A stretch of 12,229 nt of DNA from JACQBY01 sp041486115 (GCA_041486115.1 JBGPKT010000068.1:1-12229); one strand, 5' to 3'. Shown: positions 1 to 7,643, counted from the stretch's first letter. Program-made: numbers and translations. The notes: generated from the letters alone by a model not told the origin.

Positions 1-2
1 GA

Positions 3-59
3 TTGATTTACGAAGAATTGCAACCACCCAAAAAAAGTGCTAAAGAGTTCAGAGTTTAA
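3..59 (+). CDS. Possible C-terminal tail of an upstream gene (partial)
   Basis: An open frame enters from the left edge and ends at a TAA (57-59), giving 18 residues: LIYEELQPPKKSAKEFRV. The stop directly abuts the terminator hairpin, as expected for the last codon of a gene. The fragment is too short to assign a family. The other two forward frames close earlier (stops at 4-6 and 41-43). It could be non-coding by chance; only the neighbouring sequence outside the window would settle it. Confidence 0.35.
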   Translation: MIYEELQPPKKSAKEFRV

Positions 60-90
60 AACCCTGTGCTTTTGCATAGGGTTTTTTTTT
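58..90 (+). terminator. Intrinsic terminator upstream of metK
   Basis: A 12-bp stem (58-69 pairing with 74-85, one G-T wobble, outer pairs A-T) closes a TTTT loop and is followed by an uninterrupted T run (82-90). This is a textbook Rho-independent terminator. It most simply ends the upstream gene whose probable stop lies at 57-59. It is only 18 nt from the metK ribosome binding site, so it may also act as an attenuator for metK, or the metK promoter may overlap it. Confidence 0.85.
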
Positions 91-121
91 GTAAAATTTG
101 AAAAAACGAAGGAGCCCTGAA

Positions 122-1273
122 ATGAGTAAATTAACCCATTTATTTACGTCTGAATCTGTCACCGAAGGACACCCCGACAAGATTGCCGATCAGATTTCCG
201 ATGCTGTGCTGGATGCGATTATTGCCCAGGACCCGACCTGCCGGGTTGCCTGTGAAGCGATGTTAACAACAGGAATCGCCTTTGTGGCAGGAGAGATTAC
301 CACCTCCTGCTATGTTGAAATTCCGGATGTGGTCAGGGAAACCATTAAAAATATCGGATATACCCGGGCGAAATATGGTTTTGATTATGAAACCTGCGGG
401 GTCATGACCTCCATTCATAGCCAATCTCCTGATATCGCCATGGGTGTTGATTCCGGAGGGGCCGGCGATCAAGGGCTGATGTTCGGGTTTGCCACGAACG
501 AAACCCCCGAGTTAATGCCGATGCCGATTCTCCTGGCTCACAAGTTAACCAAAAGATTGACCGATATGAGAAAAAACAAGGTTCTTGATTTTTTAAGGCC
601 GGATGGAAAATCTCAAGTAACGATTGAATATGTTGACGGAAAACCCCGGAGGGTCAACACCATCGTGATTTCCACCCAGCATTCTCCTGATGTCAAAATG
701 AGCGATCTTCGCGAGGCGATCATTGAAAATGTTATTAAGCCGACCATCCCTGCCGAATTAATCGATCCAAAGCATGTTATCTATCATATCAATCCGACCG
801 GTCGTTTTGTGACCGGAGGTCCGATGGGGGATACCGGCTTGACGGGAAGAAAAATTATTGTCGACACCTACGGCGGAGCGGGTCGTCACGGCGGGGGAGC
901 GTTTTCAGGGAAAGACCCTTCAAAAGTCGATCGTTCGGCCTGTTACATGGCCCGATATGTCGCGAAAAACCTGATTGCCGCCGGGATTGCCGAAAAATGC
1001 GAAGTTCAGCTGGCTTATGCTATCGGCGTAGCCGATCCTGTTTCGATTTTTGTCGATACCTTCAATACCTCGGAACTTCCTCAGGACAAAATCACGAAAC
1101 TGGTTCGGGATCATTTCCCTTTAACGCCCAAGGGAATGATTGACCATTTAAGATTAAGAAGGCCGATTTATAAAAAGACCGCCGCTTACGGGCACTTTGG
1201 AAGGAACGAGCCGGAATTCACCTGGGAAAGAACCGATCTGGCGGAAACGATCAAGAAAGCCGCGGGGATATAA
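122..1273 (+). CDS. metK: S-adenosylmethionine synthase (methionine adenosyltransferase)
   Basis: Cytoplasmic enzyme that makes S-adenosylmethionine from methionine and ATP, releasing phosphate and pyrophosphate. From the ATG at 122 the product is 383 residues, the normal bacterial length. The start is supported by AAGGAG at 109-114, 7 nt upstream; an in-frame TTG at 98 would add eight atypical residues. Visible signatures are the N-terminal TEGHPDK (residues 14-20, nucleotide and metal binding), GAGDQGLMFGFA (113-124) and the glycine/lysine-rich phosphate-binding GGGAFSGKDPSKVDRSA (257-273). All three family domains appear intact. The next gene, 43 nt downstream, is ahcY, which handles the S-adenosylhomocysteine left after methyl transfer, so the pair forms part of the activated-methyl cycle. 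I see no SAM riboswitch in the available leader, but only about 120 nt of upstream sequence is present. Confidence 0.97.
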   Translation: MSKLTHLFTSESVTEGHPDKIADQISDAVLDAIIAQDPTCRVACEAMLTTGIAFVAGEITTSCYVEIPDVVRETIKNIGYTRAKYGFDYETCGVMTSIHSQSPDIAMGVDSGGAGDQGLMFGFATNETPELMPMPILLAHKLTKRLTDMRKNKVLDFLRPDGKSQVTIEYVDGKPRRVNTIVISTQHSPDVKMSDLREAIIENVIKPTIPAELIDPKHVIYHINPTGRFVTGGPMGDTGLTGRKIIVDTYGGAGRHGGGAFSGKDPSKVDRSACYMARYVAKNLIAAGIAEKCEVQLAYAIGVADPVSIFVDTFNTSELPQDKITKLVRDHFPLTPKGMIDHLRLRRPIYKKTAAYGHFGRNEPEFTWERTDLAETIKKAAGI

Positions 1274-1316
1274 TCAACCTTTAATCATTTAACTTAACCA
1301 AGAAGAGGGTTTTTAC

Positions 1317-2573
1317 ATGGATTATGATATCAAAGATATTAAGTTAGCAGGGAAGGGAAAATTAAGAATTGAGTGGGCCGAGCAAAACATGCCGGTGCTC
1401 CGGCTGATCAAGAAAAGGTTTAAAAAGGAAAAGCCGTTGGCCGGCATAAAAGTTTCCGCATGTCTTCATGTGACCACCGAAACGGCAAATTTGATGGAAA
1501 CGCTCAAAATTGGCGGAGCGGATGTTTATATTTGCGCTTCAAACCCTCTAAGCACCCAGGATGACGTTGCCGCCGCGCTAGTCGATCATTTGGGCATCCC
1601 GACCTTTGCCATTAAAGGAGAAGACAACAAGACTTATTACAGCCATATCCAGGCTGTTTTAAATATCCGTCCGGGGATTACGATGGACGACGGGGCCGAC
1701 CTTGTTTCGACGGTTCATTCAGAACGGCCCGAATTGTTAAAGCATCTGATCGGCGGCACCGAAGAAACGACGACCGGAGTGATACGCCTCCGGAGCATGG
1801 CGGATAAAAAAGTTTTAAAATTTCCCGTGATTTCAGTCAACGACGCGCAAACAAAGCATATGTTTGACAACCGGTATGGAACCGGACAGAGTACCCTCGA
1901 TGGTTTTCTCCGGGCAACCAACCGGCTGATTGCAGGATCAGTGTTTGTGGTCGCCGGCTACGGGTGGTGTGGAAGAGGTTTGGCCCAGAGGGCCCATGGA
2001 ATGGGCGCCAGCGTCATTGTGACCGAGATCGATCCTTTAAAAGCGCTCGAAGCGGCGATGGATGGTTATCGTGTGATGCCAATGTCAGAAGCGGCTTCAC
2101 TGGGAGATTTCTTCTGTACGGTTACCGGAGACATTCATGTGCTCCGTAAAGATCATTTTGCTGTGATGAAAGATGGAGCCATTATCGCCAACTCAGGCCA
2201 TTTCAATGTCGAGATTGATATTACTGCCCTGGGAAAAATGTCCAAAAAGAAAAGGGTGATCCGCGAATTTGTTGAGGAGTATACGCTCCCCAGCGGGAAG
2301 CGCGTCAATCTTCTGGGCGAGGGGAGACTGATCAACCTTGCCTCGGCGGAAGGACATCCTTCTTCGGTAATGGATATGAGCTTTGCCAACCAGGCATTGT
2401 CCGCGGAATATATGCTTAAAAATGCTTCTAAGCTTGAAAAAAAGGTTTATCCGGTTCCGAAAGAGATCGATCACGAGATCGCCAGGCTCAAGCTGGATGG
2501 ATTGGGAATCAAGATTGACAAACTGACCGCCGAACAGCAAAAATATTTAGCTTCCTGGGAAATGGGTACTTAA
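1317..2573 (+). CDS. ahcY: S-adenosylhomocysteinase, short archaeal/thermophile-like form
   Basis: Hydrolyses S-adenosylhomocysteine reversibly to adenosine and homocysteine using tightly bound NAD, relieving product inhibition of methyltransferases. The ATG at 1317 has AGAGGG 7 nt upstream. The 418-residue product shows substrate-site motifs HVTTETANL (51-59), DDGADL (124-129), EETTTG (149-154) and TKHMFDN (179-185), with Lys180 and Asp184 at the catalytic positions. The NAD fold carries GYGWCGRG (214-221), and the C-terminal lobe carries EGHPSSVMD (345-353). The protein lacks the roughly 40-residue insert of many proteobacterial enzymes. It ends in a LASWEMGT-like tail rather than the eukaryotic/proteobacterial KPxxYRY end, resembling archaeal and Thermotoga-type homologues (family knowledge, not a search). 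Its TAA overlaps the accD ATG by one base (TAATG), so accD is probably translationally coupled. Confidence 0.96.
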   Translation: MDYDIKDIKLAGKGKLRIEWAEQNMPVLRLIKKRFKKEKPLAGIKVSACLHVTTETANLMETLKIGGADVYICASNPLSTQDDVAAALVDHLGIPTFAIKGEDNKTYYSHIQAVLNIRPGITMDDGADLVSTVHSERPELLKHLIGGTEETTTGVIRLRSMADKKVLKFPVISVNDAQTKHMFDNRYGTGQSTLDGFLRATNRLIAGSVFVVAGYGWCGRGLAQRAHGMGASVIVTEIDPLKALEAAMDGYRVMPMSEAASLGDFFCTVTGDIHVLRKDHFAVMKDGAIIANSGHFNVEIDITALGKMSKKKRVIREFVEEYTLPSGKRVNLLGEGRLINLASAEGHPSSVMDMSFANQALSAEYMLKNASKLEKKVYPVPKEIDHEIARLKLDGLGIKIDKLTAEQQKYLASWEMGT

Positions 2574-3412
2574 TGGCGTGGTTTAAACGGACCAGCAGAC
2601 CCGAATCCTCCGAAGGAAAACGGGTCAAAATACCTGAAGGGCTCTGGGTCAAGTGCAATAATTGCCGGGAGCTCATTTACAGGAAAGAACTTGAAAAAAA
2701 TGTCCATGTCTGTCCGAAATGCGATTACCATTTTCCGATCTCGGTAGATGAACGGATTGCTCTAATCCTTGATGAAAATAGTTTTAAAGAGATCGATGCC
2801 TCCCTGGAGGCGACCGATCCCCTTAATTTCAAGGACGTCATGAGGTATAAAGACCGTCTGAAAGTTTATCAGGAAAAAACCGGATGGAAAGACGCCATGG
2901 TCTACGGAGACGGGACCATCAAGGATCATCCTGTTGTCCTCGGCGTCTTTAATTTTAATTTCATGGGCGGGAGCATGGGGTGCGTGGTGGGCGAAAAGAT
3001 CGTCCGGGCCGCCGAAAGATCTGCTGAGAACCGGTTTCCCCTGATTATTGTCAGTTCTTCCGGGGGCGCAAGAATGCAGGAGGGGATTTTCTCCCTGATG
3101 CAGATGATTAAAACTTCTGCCGCCATCGCCAGATTAAGCGCCGCCCGCGTCCCGTTTATCTCTATTTTGACCGACCCGACTTTTGGCGGTGTCACCGCCA
3201 GTTTTGCCATGCTCGGAGATTTTCATATTGCCGAGCCTAAAGCGTTAATCGGGTTTACCGGCCCCCGGGTAATCGAACAAACGCTCAAGCAACAGCTTCC
3301 CGAAGGTTTCCAGCGTTCCGAGTTCTTAATGGAACATGGGATGCTCGATATGATTGTGGGAAGGAAAAAACTCAAAGAAACCCTTGGGAACCTGATTGAG
3401 TTCTTTGTTTAA
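2573..3412 (+). CDS. accD: Acetyl-CoA carboxylase carboxyltransferase subunit beta
   Basis: Beta half of the carboxyltransferase that moves CO2 from carboxybiotin to acetyl-CoA, giving malonyl-CoA for fatty acid synthesis; it works with AccA, which is not in this window. The 279-residue product has the hallmark N-terminal four-cysteine zinc ribbon (C28, C31, C47, C50). The crotonase-like carboxyltransferase core follows, with SSSGGARMQEG (161-171), GGVTASFAMLGD (205-216) and GFTGPRVIEQT (227-237) forming the CoA-binding and oxyanion regions. The length matches the family. It starts inside the ahcY stop codon (TAATG) with no strong Shine-Dalgarno of its own, which points to translational coupling. 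accD followed by folC is a common bacterial gene order. Confidence 0.97.
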   Translation: MAWFKRTSRPESSEGKRVKIPEGLWVKCNNCRELIYRKELEKNVHVCPKCDYHFPISVDERIALILDENSFKEIDASLEATDPLNFKDVMRYKDRLKVYQEKTGWKDAMVYGDGTIKDHPVVLGVFNFNFMGGSMGCVVGEKIVRAAERSAENRFPLIIVSSSGGARMQEGIFSLMQMIKTSAAIARLSAARVPFISILTDPTFGGVTASFAMLGDFHIAEPKALIGFTGPRVIEQTLKQQLPEGFQRSEFLMEHGMLDMIVGRKKLKETLGNLIEFFV

Positions 3413-3439
3413 AAAATCGGATTTCGACTGAAACGGCAC

Positions 3440-3456
3440 TCCTCTCCCGGGGAGGA
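3440..3456 (+). promoter_or_regulatory. Hairpin that can mask the folC ribosome binding site
   Basis: Bases 3440-3446 (TCCTCTC) can pair with 3450-3456 (GGGAGGA) in a 7-bp stem (one T-G wobble) with a 3-nt loop. The 3' arm contains the whole folC Shine-Dalgarno sequence GGAGG, and the start codon follows 2 nt after the stem. Such a structure could lower folC translation or make it depend on ribosomes coming from accD. The pairing is seen in the sequence; a regulatory role is inferred. Confidence 0.35.
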
Positions 3457-3458
3457 AT

Positions 3459-4820
3459 ATGACCTATCCAGAAACCCTTCAATATCTATTTCAACTCCAG
3501 AAAAAAGGGATCAAACCCGGTCTTTCCAGAATGCTTGAACTCCTGTCAGCCGTTGGCAATCCGCATCATTATTTTGAAACACTTCATGTGGGTGGAACGA
3601 ATGGAAAGGGGTCGGTCTGTTCATTTCTTTCTTCGTGTCTCCACTCTTCAGGGTATAAAGTGGGACTTTATACCTCCCCTCATCTGGTCGATTTTACCGA
3701 ACGGATCGTTGTCAATTCGGTTCCCATTTCTCAATCGGACGTGGTCCGCCTGGCCGGTCTGATCCGGTCACTGGATGCACCGATCCATTCGATCTATGAA
3801 CCGTCCGATCCAAAGGTCGGAAGATCAAGCCGGAGCTCCATAAGCCATCAGGCCACCTTTTTTGAATTTACGACGGCGCTGGCATTTCTCTATTTTATGG
3901 AACAAGAGGTCGATATCGCGGTGATAGAGGTTGGCCTGGGGGGAAGGCTGGATTCGACAAATGTGGTTTCGCCTCTTGCGGTCATTATTACCAATATCGA
4001 TTTTGATCACCAGGAGTTTTTGGGAAATACGCTTCTGGAAATTGCCGGGGAGAAGGCGGGAATTATCAAGAAAAACATTCCCGTTATTTCAGGAGTCTCG
4101 CAATTCGAACTTCGCGAGCTTATTTTTGAAACCGCAGCTCCTCTGGAGGCGCCTCTTTTCCAGATGGGGGCCGATTTTGCTTCTGAGCCTGTAGATGCTC
4201 CTTTCAGGTCGAACGTTTTTCACTTCCGCGGCATGGACGCCCGTTACAGGAATCTCTCAACGCCATTACTGGGAGAACATCAAGCCCGGAACGCTTCTCT
4301 TGCTATTGCGGCGCTTGAAACGATCCGAAAAAAGGGATTTTTTTCCAGTGAAAAAAGCATCCGGGCAGGTCTTCTCAATATTCATTGGCCCGGGAGAATA
4401 GAAGTCATTCAGGAGAATCCGTTGATCATCCTGGACGGCGCTCATAATCCTTCCGGAGCTAGTACCCTTTTTAGTTTCTTGCACAAAATTGAGGCGCCGG
4501 GAAAGCGATTTCTGGTTCTTGGAATTATGAAAGACAAGGATATTGAAGCGATCGGTCAAAAGCTATTTCCCTGGGCCGATGAAATCATTCTGACTCAGGC
4601 CGGTTTTCAGAGGGCGGCTTCTCCTGCGGAACTTCTTGCCGCGCTCCCTCCCGTAGATAAACCGGTACATCTGATCGATACAATTCCAGAAGTACTGGAG
4701 TTTTTAAAGGCGAAAAGTTCTTCCAATGATGTGGTCTGCTTCACGGGGTCCCTTTATACCGTTGGAGAAGCTAGAGCGGCGCTGGAAGGGATTAAAATCC
4801 CCGTTCCTCTTCATGGCTAA
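3459..4820 (+). CDS. folC: Folylpolyglutamate synthase / dihydrofolate synthase
   Basis: Mur-ligase-family cytoplasmic enzyme that adds glutamate to dihydropteroate and/or reduced folates with ATP, retaining and activating the folate cofactor. The ATG at 3459 is preceded by GGAGGA only 3 nt away, lying in a possible hairpin. The 453-residue product has the P-loop GGTNGKGS (45-52), the folate-side segment SPHLVDFTERI (73-83), EVGLGGRLDSTNVV (157-170) and the TNIDFDHQEFLG segment (178-189). The central LGEHQARNA motif (272-280), WPGR (310-313) and DGAHNPSG (326-333) lead into the glutamate-binding domain, and FTGSLYTVGEAR (428-439) lies near the end. A stretch around 106-132, rich in Ser, Arg and Pro, looks like a loop insertion relative to usual FolC. 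The end overlaps the lptD start by 8 nt. Confidence 0.96.
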   Translation: MTYPETLQYLFQLQKKGIKPGLSRMLELLSAVGNPHHYFETLHVGGTNGKGSVCSFLSSCLHSSGYKVGLYTSPHLVDFTERIVVNSVPISQSDVVRLAGLIRSLDAPIHSIYEPSDPKVGRSSRSSISHQATFFEFTTALAFLYFMEQEVDIAVIEVGLGGRLDSTNVVSPLAVIITNIDFDHQEFLGNTLLEIAGEKAGIIKKNIPVISGVSQFELRELIFETAAPLEAPLFQMGADFASEPVDAPFRSNVFHFRGMDARYRNLSTPLLGEHQARNASLAIAALETIRKKGFFSSEKSIRAGLLNIHWPGRIEVIQENPLIILDGAHNPSGASTLFSFLHKIEAPGKRFLVLGIMKDKDIEAIGQKLFPWADEIILTQAGFQRAASPAELLAALPPVDKPVHLIDTIPEVLEFLKAKSSSNDVVCFTGSLYTVGEARAALEGIKIPVPLHG

Positions 4821-6948
4821 GGGCCCTTTTCTCTTTTGTCTCTTGTTTTTCTTCCTCATTTTTAGCTCTCGATTGCTCCATGTCGCCTCCGCCCAGGAGA
4901 CCATTATCCGACCTGCGGATCGGTCGATCCAAAGACCGGAAGAACAGGGAGAAGAGCCTGTTCAGCTGAAGGCCGATCATCTGGAGTTTTTTCAAGACAC
5001 TCAAACGTATGTGGCTTCCGGGAACTTGAAAGTCTCCCAGGGGAAAAAGGAGATGACCGGAGATTTTTTTAATTTCAACCAGAAGACCGGTCAGATGGAC
5101 ATCTCCGGACACGTGGTAATTATTGAGGGGATCAATCAGATCAAGGCCGATAAGATATCGCTGAATATTAAAAGCCAGACGGGCATTATTTATCGGGGGC
5201 ATATGATCTTCGGACCCGAACATTATCATCTCGATGGAAAAGTGATCGAAAAAGTCTCCCCGAAAGAGTATATGGCCAGAGAGGCCTTTGTCACGACCTG
5301 CGAGTGCAGTCAGCCTGATTACAGCCGTTCCCCCCGGATCCCCTGGAGAATCCGTCTTAGTGAACTCAAGACCAATCCCGATCATTATGTCACCGGGAGG
5401 AATGTTTTTTTTGAAGTTTTGAATGTTCCCGTTTTATATTCTCCTTATATTTATCTCCCTGTTACCCTGGAGCGTCAAAGCGGTTTATTAATCCCGAACC
5501 TCGACTATAACAGCCAGGATGGGTTCAGAATTCTTCAGCCTTTTTATTGGGCGATTGCCAGAAACCAGGATTTGACCTTATCGCTCGATTACCGGTCGCT
5601 AAGGGGAACCGGAGCCGAGATGGAATACCGCTATATCGCCAGTCGGTATTCCAGCGGTGTTTTGTTCACCCATTACTTTAGAGATGTTCTGGTTGGAAGC
5701 GATCGTTCCGAAGTGCGGTACAATCATACACAGATTTATTCCGAACATGTGGATGCCCGACTTTCTCTAAATTATGTCAGTGATCAGGCTTTTTTCAGGG
5801 ATTTAAGCGTCTCCACGGCGGACATCAGCCAGAGAAGCGTCGAATCCAATCTTTATTTAACCGGCAGATGGGAAAATCAGACGGCCTATTTATTAACGCG
5901 ATTTACAAAAGATTTAACTGCTGACAGCAGTTTAACGCTTCAAAAGCTCCCTGAAATCGGGTATTCCTTTCACACGTCTCCTTTATTTAATACCCCTCTT
6001 TATCTTGACTTTAGTTCCACGGCAACCTATTTTTATCGCCAGGAGGGATTGAAAGCCGGCCGATCCGATACCTATTTTCAGTTGATCGATGAATTGCCGA
6101 TCGCTCATTTGGGAGTCTTGACCCCCCGCGCCGGTTTCCGCAAAACGATTTATTCCAGGAGTGTTTCACGGGATTCCTCTATTGAAAGAAATATTACCGA
6201 ACTGGGCGTCGGGTTTAATAATAGTCTGAGCAGGGTTTATCGCGGAGATCACCCTCTGACCCATGTCATTGAATCGTCTTTGGTTTATGAATATGTTCCA
6301 CCGGCCGATCAGTCGGATGTTCCTCAATTTGACAACATCGATTTGATTCCTGATAAAAACCTTTTCACGTATTCATTGACCAACCGCTTATTAAGAGAAA
6401 AAACAGAAGTCTTTTATCTGAAATTGACAGACAGTTATCTGGTCAATCCCACAGAGGGGAGGTTTTCAGACTTAAGATCCGAGATGATGTTTTTACTCTG
6501 GGATTTGAAGGTCAAAACCGACTCCTATCATAATTTATACGAAGGGTTTACCGATATCTTTAATTTTGACCTTTTATACGATTCACCCGGCAAGTGGAAC
6601 CTGTCGGTCGGAGAACGGTTTACAAAACAGGGAAGTATTCCCCAAAAAGGGGATCTATTCAACCCCTTATCGCTCGGACTTCAGCAAAACCAACCCGTGC
6701 CGATCCGTTTTGTGACCTCCGCTTTGAGAATTTATCTTTCCAGGGAATTGACAGTGGCCACGAAAATTTATTACGATTACGAGAATAACATCTTGACCGA
6801 ATCCGATTATGGAATCCGCTACAATTCCGGGTGCTGGGGAATAACTTTCGGGTATGTGATATTTCCGGACAAGAACCAGGTCTCGTTCTTGTTGACTTTA
6901 ACCGGTATCGGAGGGCCGCCTTCCGGAGCGTTTAAAGATCTTTTTTAA
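4813..6948 (+). CDS. lptD: LPS-assembly outer membrane protein LptD
   Basis: Outer-membrane beta-barrel that, plugged by the lipoprotein LptE, inserts lipopolysaccharide into the outer leaflet. I choose the ATG at 4813 (711 residues), which overlaps the folC stop, because it begins directly with a signal peptide: MAKG, a hydrophobic core, and a likely cut after ASA at residue 27. The frame stays open upstream to an ATG at 4726, but that would bury the signal. Residues about 50-145 form the OstA/LptA-like periplasmic jellyroll (LKADHLEFFQDTQTYVASGNL and following). The LptD barrel region follows from about 170, including LYSPYIYLPVT-type strands. The protein ends in Phe (KDLF), as expected for BAM-folded barrels. 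Cysteines for inter-domain disulfides are C163 and C165 and a single C674 in YNSGCWG, where E. coli has adjacent cysteines. Its presence implies an LPS-bearing diderm. Confidence 0.95.
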   Translation: MAKGPFLFCLLFFFLIFSSRLLHVASAQETIIRPADRSIQRPEEQGEEPVQLKADHLEFFQDTQTYVASGNLKVSQGKKEMTGDFFNFNQKTGQMDISGHVVIIEGINQIKADKISLNIKSQTGIIYRGHMIFGPEHYHLDGKVIEKVSPKEYMAREAFVTTCECSQPDYSRSPRIPWRIRLSELKTNPDHYVTGRNVFFEVLNVPVLYSPYIYLPVTLERQSGLLIPNLDYNSQDGFRILQPFYWAIARNQDLTLSLDYRSLRGTGAEMEYRYIASRYSSGVLFTHYFRDVLVGSDRSEVRYNHTQIYSEHVDARLSLNYVSDQAFFRDLSVSTADISQRSVESNLYLTGRWENQTAYLLTRFTKDLTADSSLTLQKLPEIGYSFHTSPLFNTPLYLDFSSTATYFYRQEGLKAGRSDTYFQLIDELPIAHLGVLTPRAGFRKTIYSRSVSRDSSIERNITELGVGFNNSLSRVYRGDHPLTHVIESSLVYEYVPPADQSDVPQFDNIDLIPDKNLFTYSLTNRLLREKTEVFYLKLTDSYLVNPTEGRFSDLRSEMMFLLWDLKVKTDSYHNLYEGFTDIFNFDLLYDSPGKWNLSVGERFTKQGSIPQKGDLFNPLSLGLQQNQPVPIRFVTSALRIYLSRELTVATKIYYDYENNILTESDYGIRYNSGCWGITFGYVIFPDKNQVSFLLTLTGIGGPPSGAFKDLF

Positions 6949-6960
6949 AATCAGGAAGCT

Positions 6961-7129
6961 AAGTGAAGCAACCCCTTTGAGGGGTGCTTCACGCGGGGGC
7001 ACGGGGGGCATTGAGTGAATTTCACGAAGGCCTCCCCAATATAATAAGTGAAGCAACCCCTTTGAGGGGTGCTTCACGCGGGGGCACGGGGGGCATTGAG
7101 TGAATTTCACGAAGGCCCCCCGATATCAT
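6961..7129. repeat. Two tandem copies of an 84-85 nt hairpin-containing repeat
   Basis: Copy 1 spans 6961-7045 and copy 2 spans 7046-7129. The first 72 nt are identical (6961-7032 and 7046-7117) and the last 12-13 nt differ at a few positions. Each copy contains a strong hairpin (6963-6992 and 7048-7077): GTGAAGCA pairs with TGCTTCAC, a bulged A follows, then CCCCT pairs with AGGGG around a TTG loop. A G-rich stretch follows, then a short dyad GTGAATTTCAC (7015-7025 and 7100-7110) that reuses the same GTGAA/TTCAC ends. The array fills the gap between lptD and the thioesterase gene. There is no T tract, so it is not a classical terminator, though it could stabilise or end the lptD transcript. 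It may be a dispersed REP- or MITE-like element. Confidence 0.9.
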
Positions 7130-7139
7130 AAGGCAGGCA

Positions 7140-7604
7140 ATGGAAATCAGCGTCTACTATGAAGATACCGATTGCGGGGGCGTCGTCTATTATGCCAATT
7201 ATTTAAAGTATTTCGAACGGGGAAGGACGGAACTCCTGGAAGCCGCCCGATTTTCCCTGTCTGATTTAATGGGTGAAGGGATTGTGTTTACCGTGGTGCA
7301 GTGTGAAATATTTTACCTCTCCCCTGCAAGATACAGAGACATTCTCCGGATAGAAACCTATTTAACCGAAGCGACAAGAACGGTTTTAAATTTCAGCTAC
7401 AGGATCCTTGAAAAGAAAAGCGGAAAACGGATGGTCGAAGGGAATACCAAGCTGGTCTCTGTCGGATTAAACGGAAAGGTGAGAAGACTCTCCCAGGAGA
7501 TGGCCGACCGGTTAATATCTCTCAAGAGCGCCCTTCCGGTCTTTGGATCGACCGATCCATCCGGTCTTGGGGGCGATCGCGGACAAAACGTTCCGCGCAA
7601 GTGA
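7140..7604 (+). CDS. ybgC: YbgC-type acyl-CoA thioesterase (hotdog fold)
   Basis: Single-domain 4HBT hotdog protein predicted to hydrolyse acyl-CoA thioesters in the cytoplasm; in Proteobacteria YbgC is encoded with the Tol-Pal system, but no tol genes are seen here. The 154-residue product opens with the active-site segment VYYEDTDCGGVVYYANYLKY (residues 5-24). D11 lies at the catalytic Asp position, and FERGRTE and the LSPARYRD strand follow. The ATG at 7140 is the only start available: upstream in frame there is a stop at 7101-7103 and no other usual start codon. The N-terminus is therefore about six residues shorter than E. coli YbgC. The Shine-Dalgarno is weak (AAGGCAGG just before the start). 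The last ~25 residues (from about KSALPVFGS) are an atypical Gly/Pro/Asp-rich tail. The gene begins only 10 nt after the repeat array and converges with nadK, 39 nt apart. Confidence 0.9.
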   Translation: MEISVYYEDTDCGGVVYYANYLKYFERGRTELLEAARFSLSDLMGEGIVFTVVQCEIFYLSPARYRDILRIETYLTEATRTVLNFSYRILEKKSGKRMVEGNTKLVSVGLNGKVRRLSQEMADRLISLKSALPVFGSTDPSGLGGDRGQNVPRK

Positions 7605-7643
7605 TCCGCAGGTCGGAAAGTCGGGCCGGAAGCATAAAAGCCT

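Noticed and set aside
1274..1316. S-adenosylhomocysteine riboswitch before ahcY
   Set aside because: The gap is only 43 nt, AT-rich, and shows no stable stem or pseudoknot.
4792..5385. Long minus-strand frame (197 codons) opposite the start of lptD
   Set aside because: It lies antisense to the signal peptide and OstA-like domain of a clearly conserved gene, without recognisable motifs.
6963..7092. Rho-independent terminators or G-quadruplexes in the repeat
   Set aside because: The hairpins lack a following T tract, and each unit has too few well-spaced G runs for a standard intramolecular quadruplex; other roles remain open.
6898..7110. Minus-strand reading frame of 70 codons across the tandem repeat with Cys/Pro-rich repeated peptides
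   Set aside because: It is produced by the hairpin repeats, which are read in different frames in the two copies; no Shine-Dalgarno and no protein-like constraint. Treated as non-coding repeat.
6961..7129. CRISPR array
   Set aside because: Only two direct, adjacent copies of about 85 nt with no unique spacers between short repeats, and no cas genes nearby.
7573..7580. GCGATCGC octamer resembling the cyanobacterial HIP1 motif
   Set aside because: I noticed this single copy inside the ybgC coding tail; one occurrence is not evidence of HIP1 enrichment or cyanobacterial origin.
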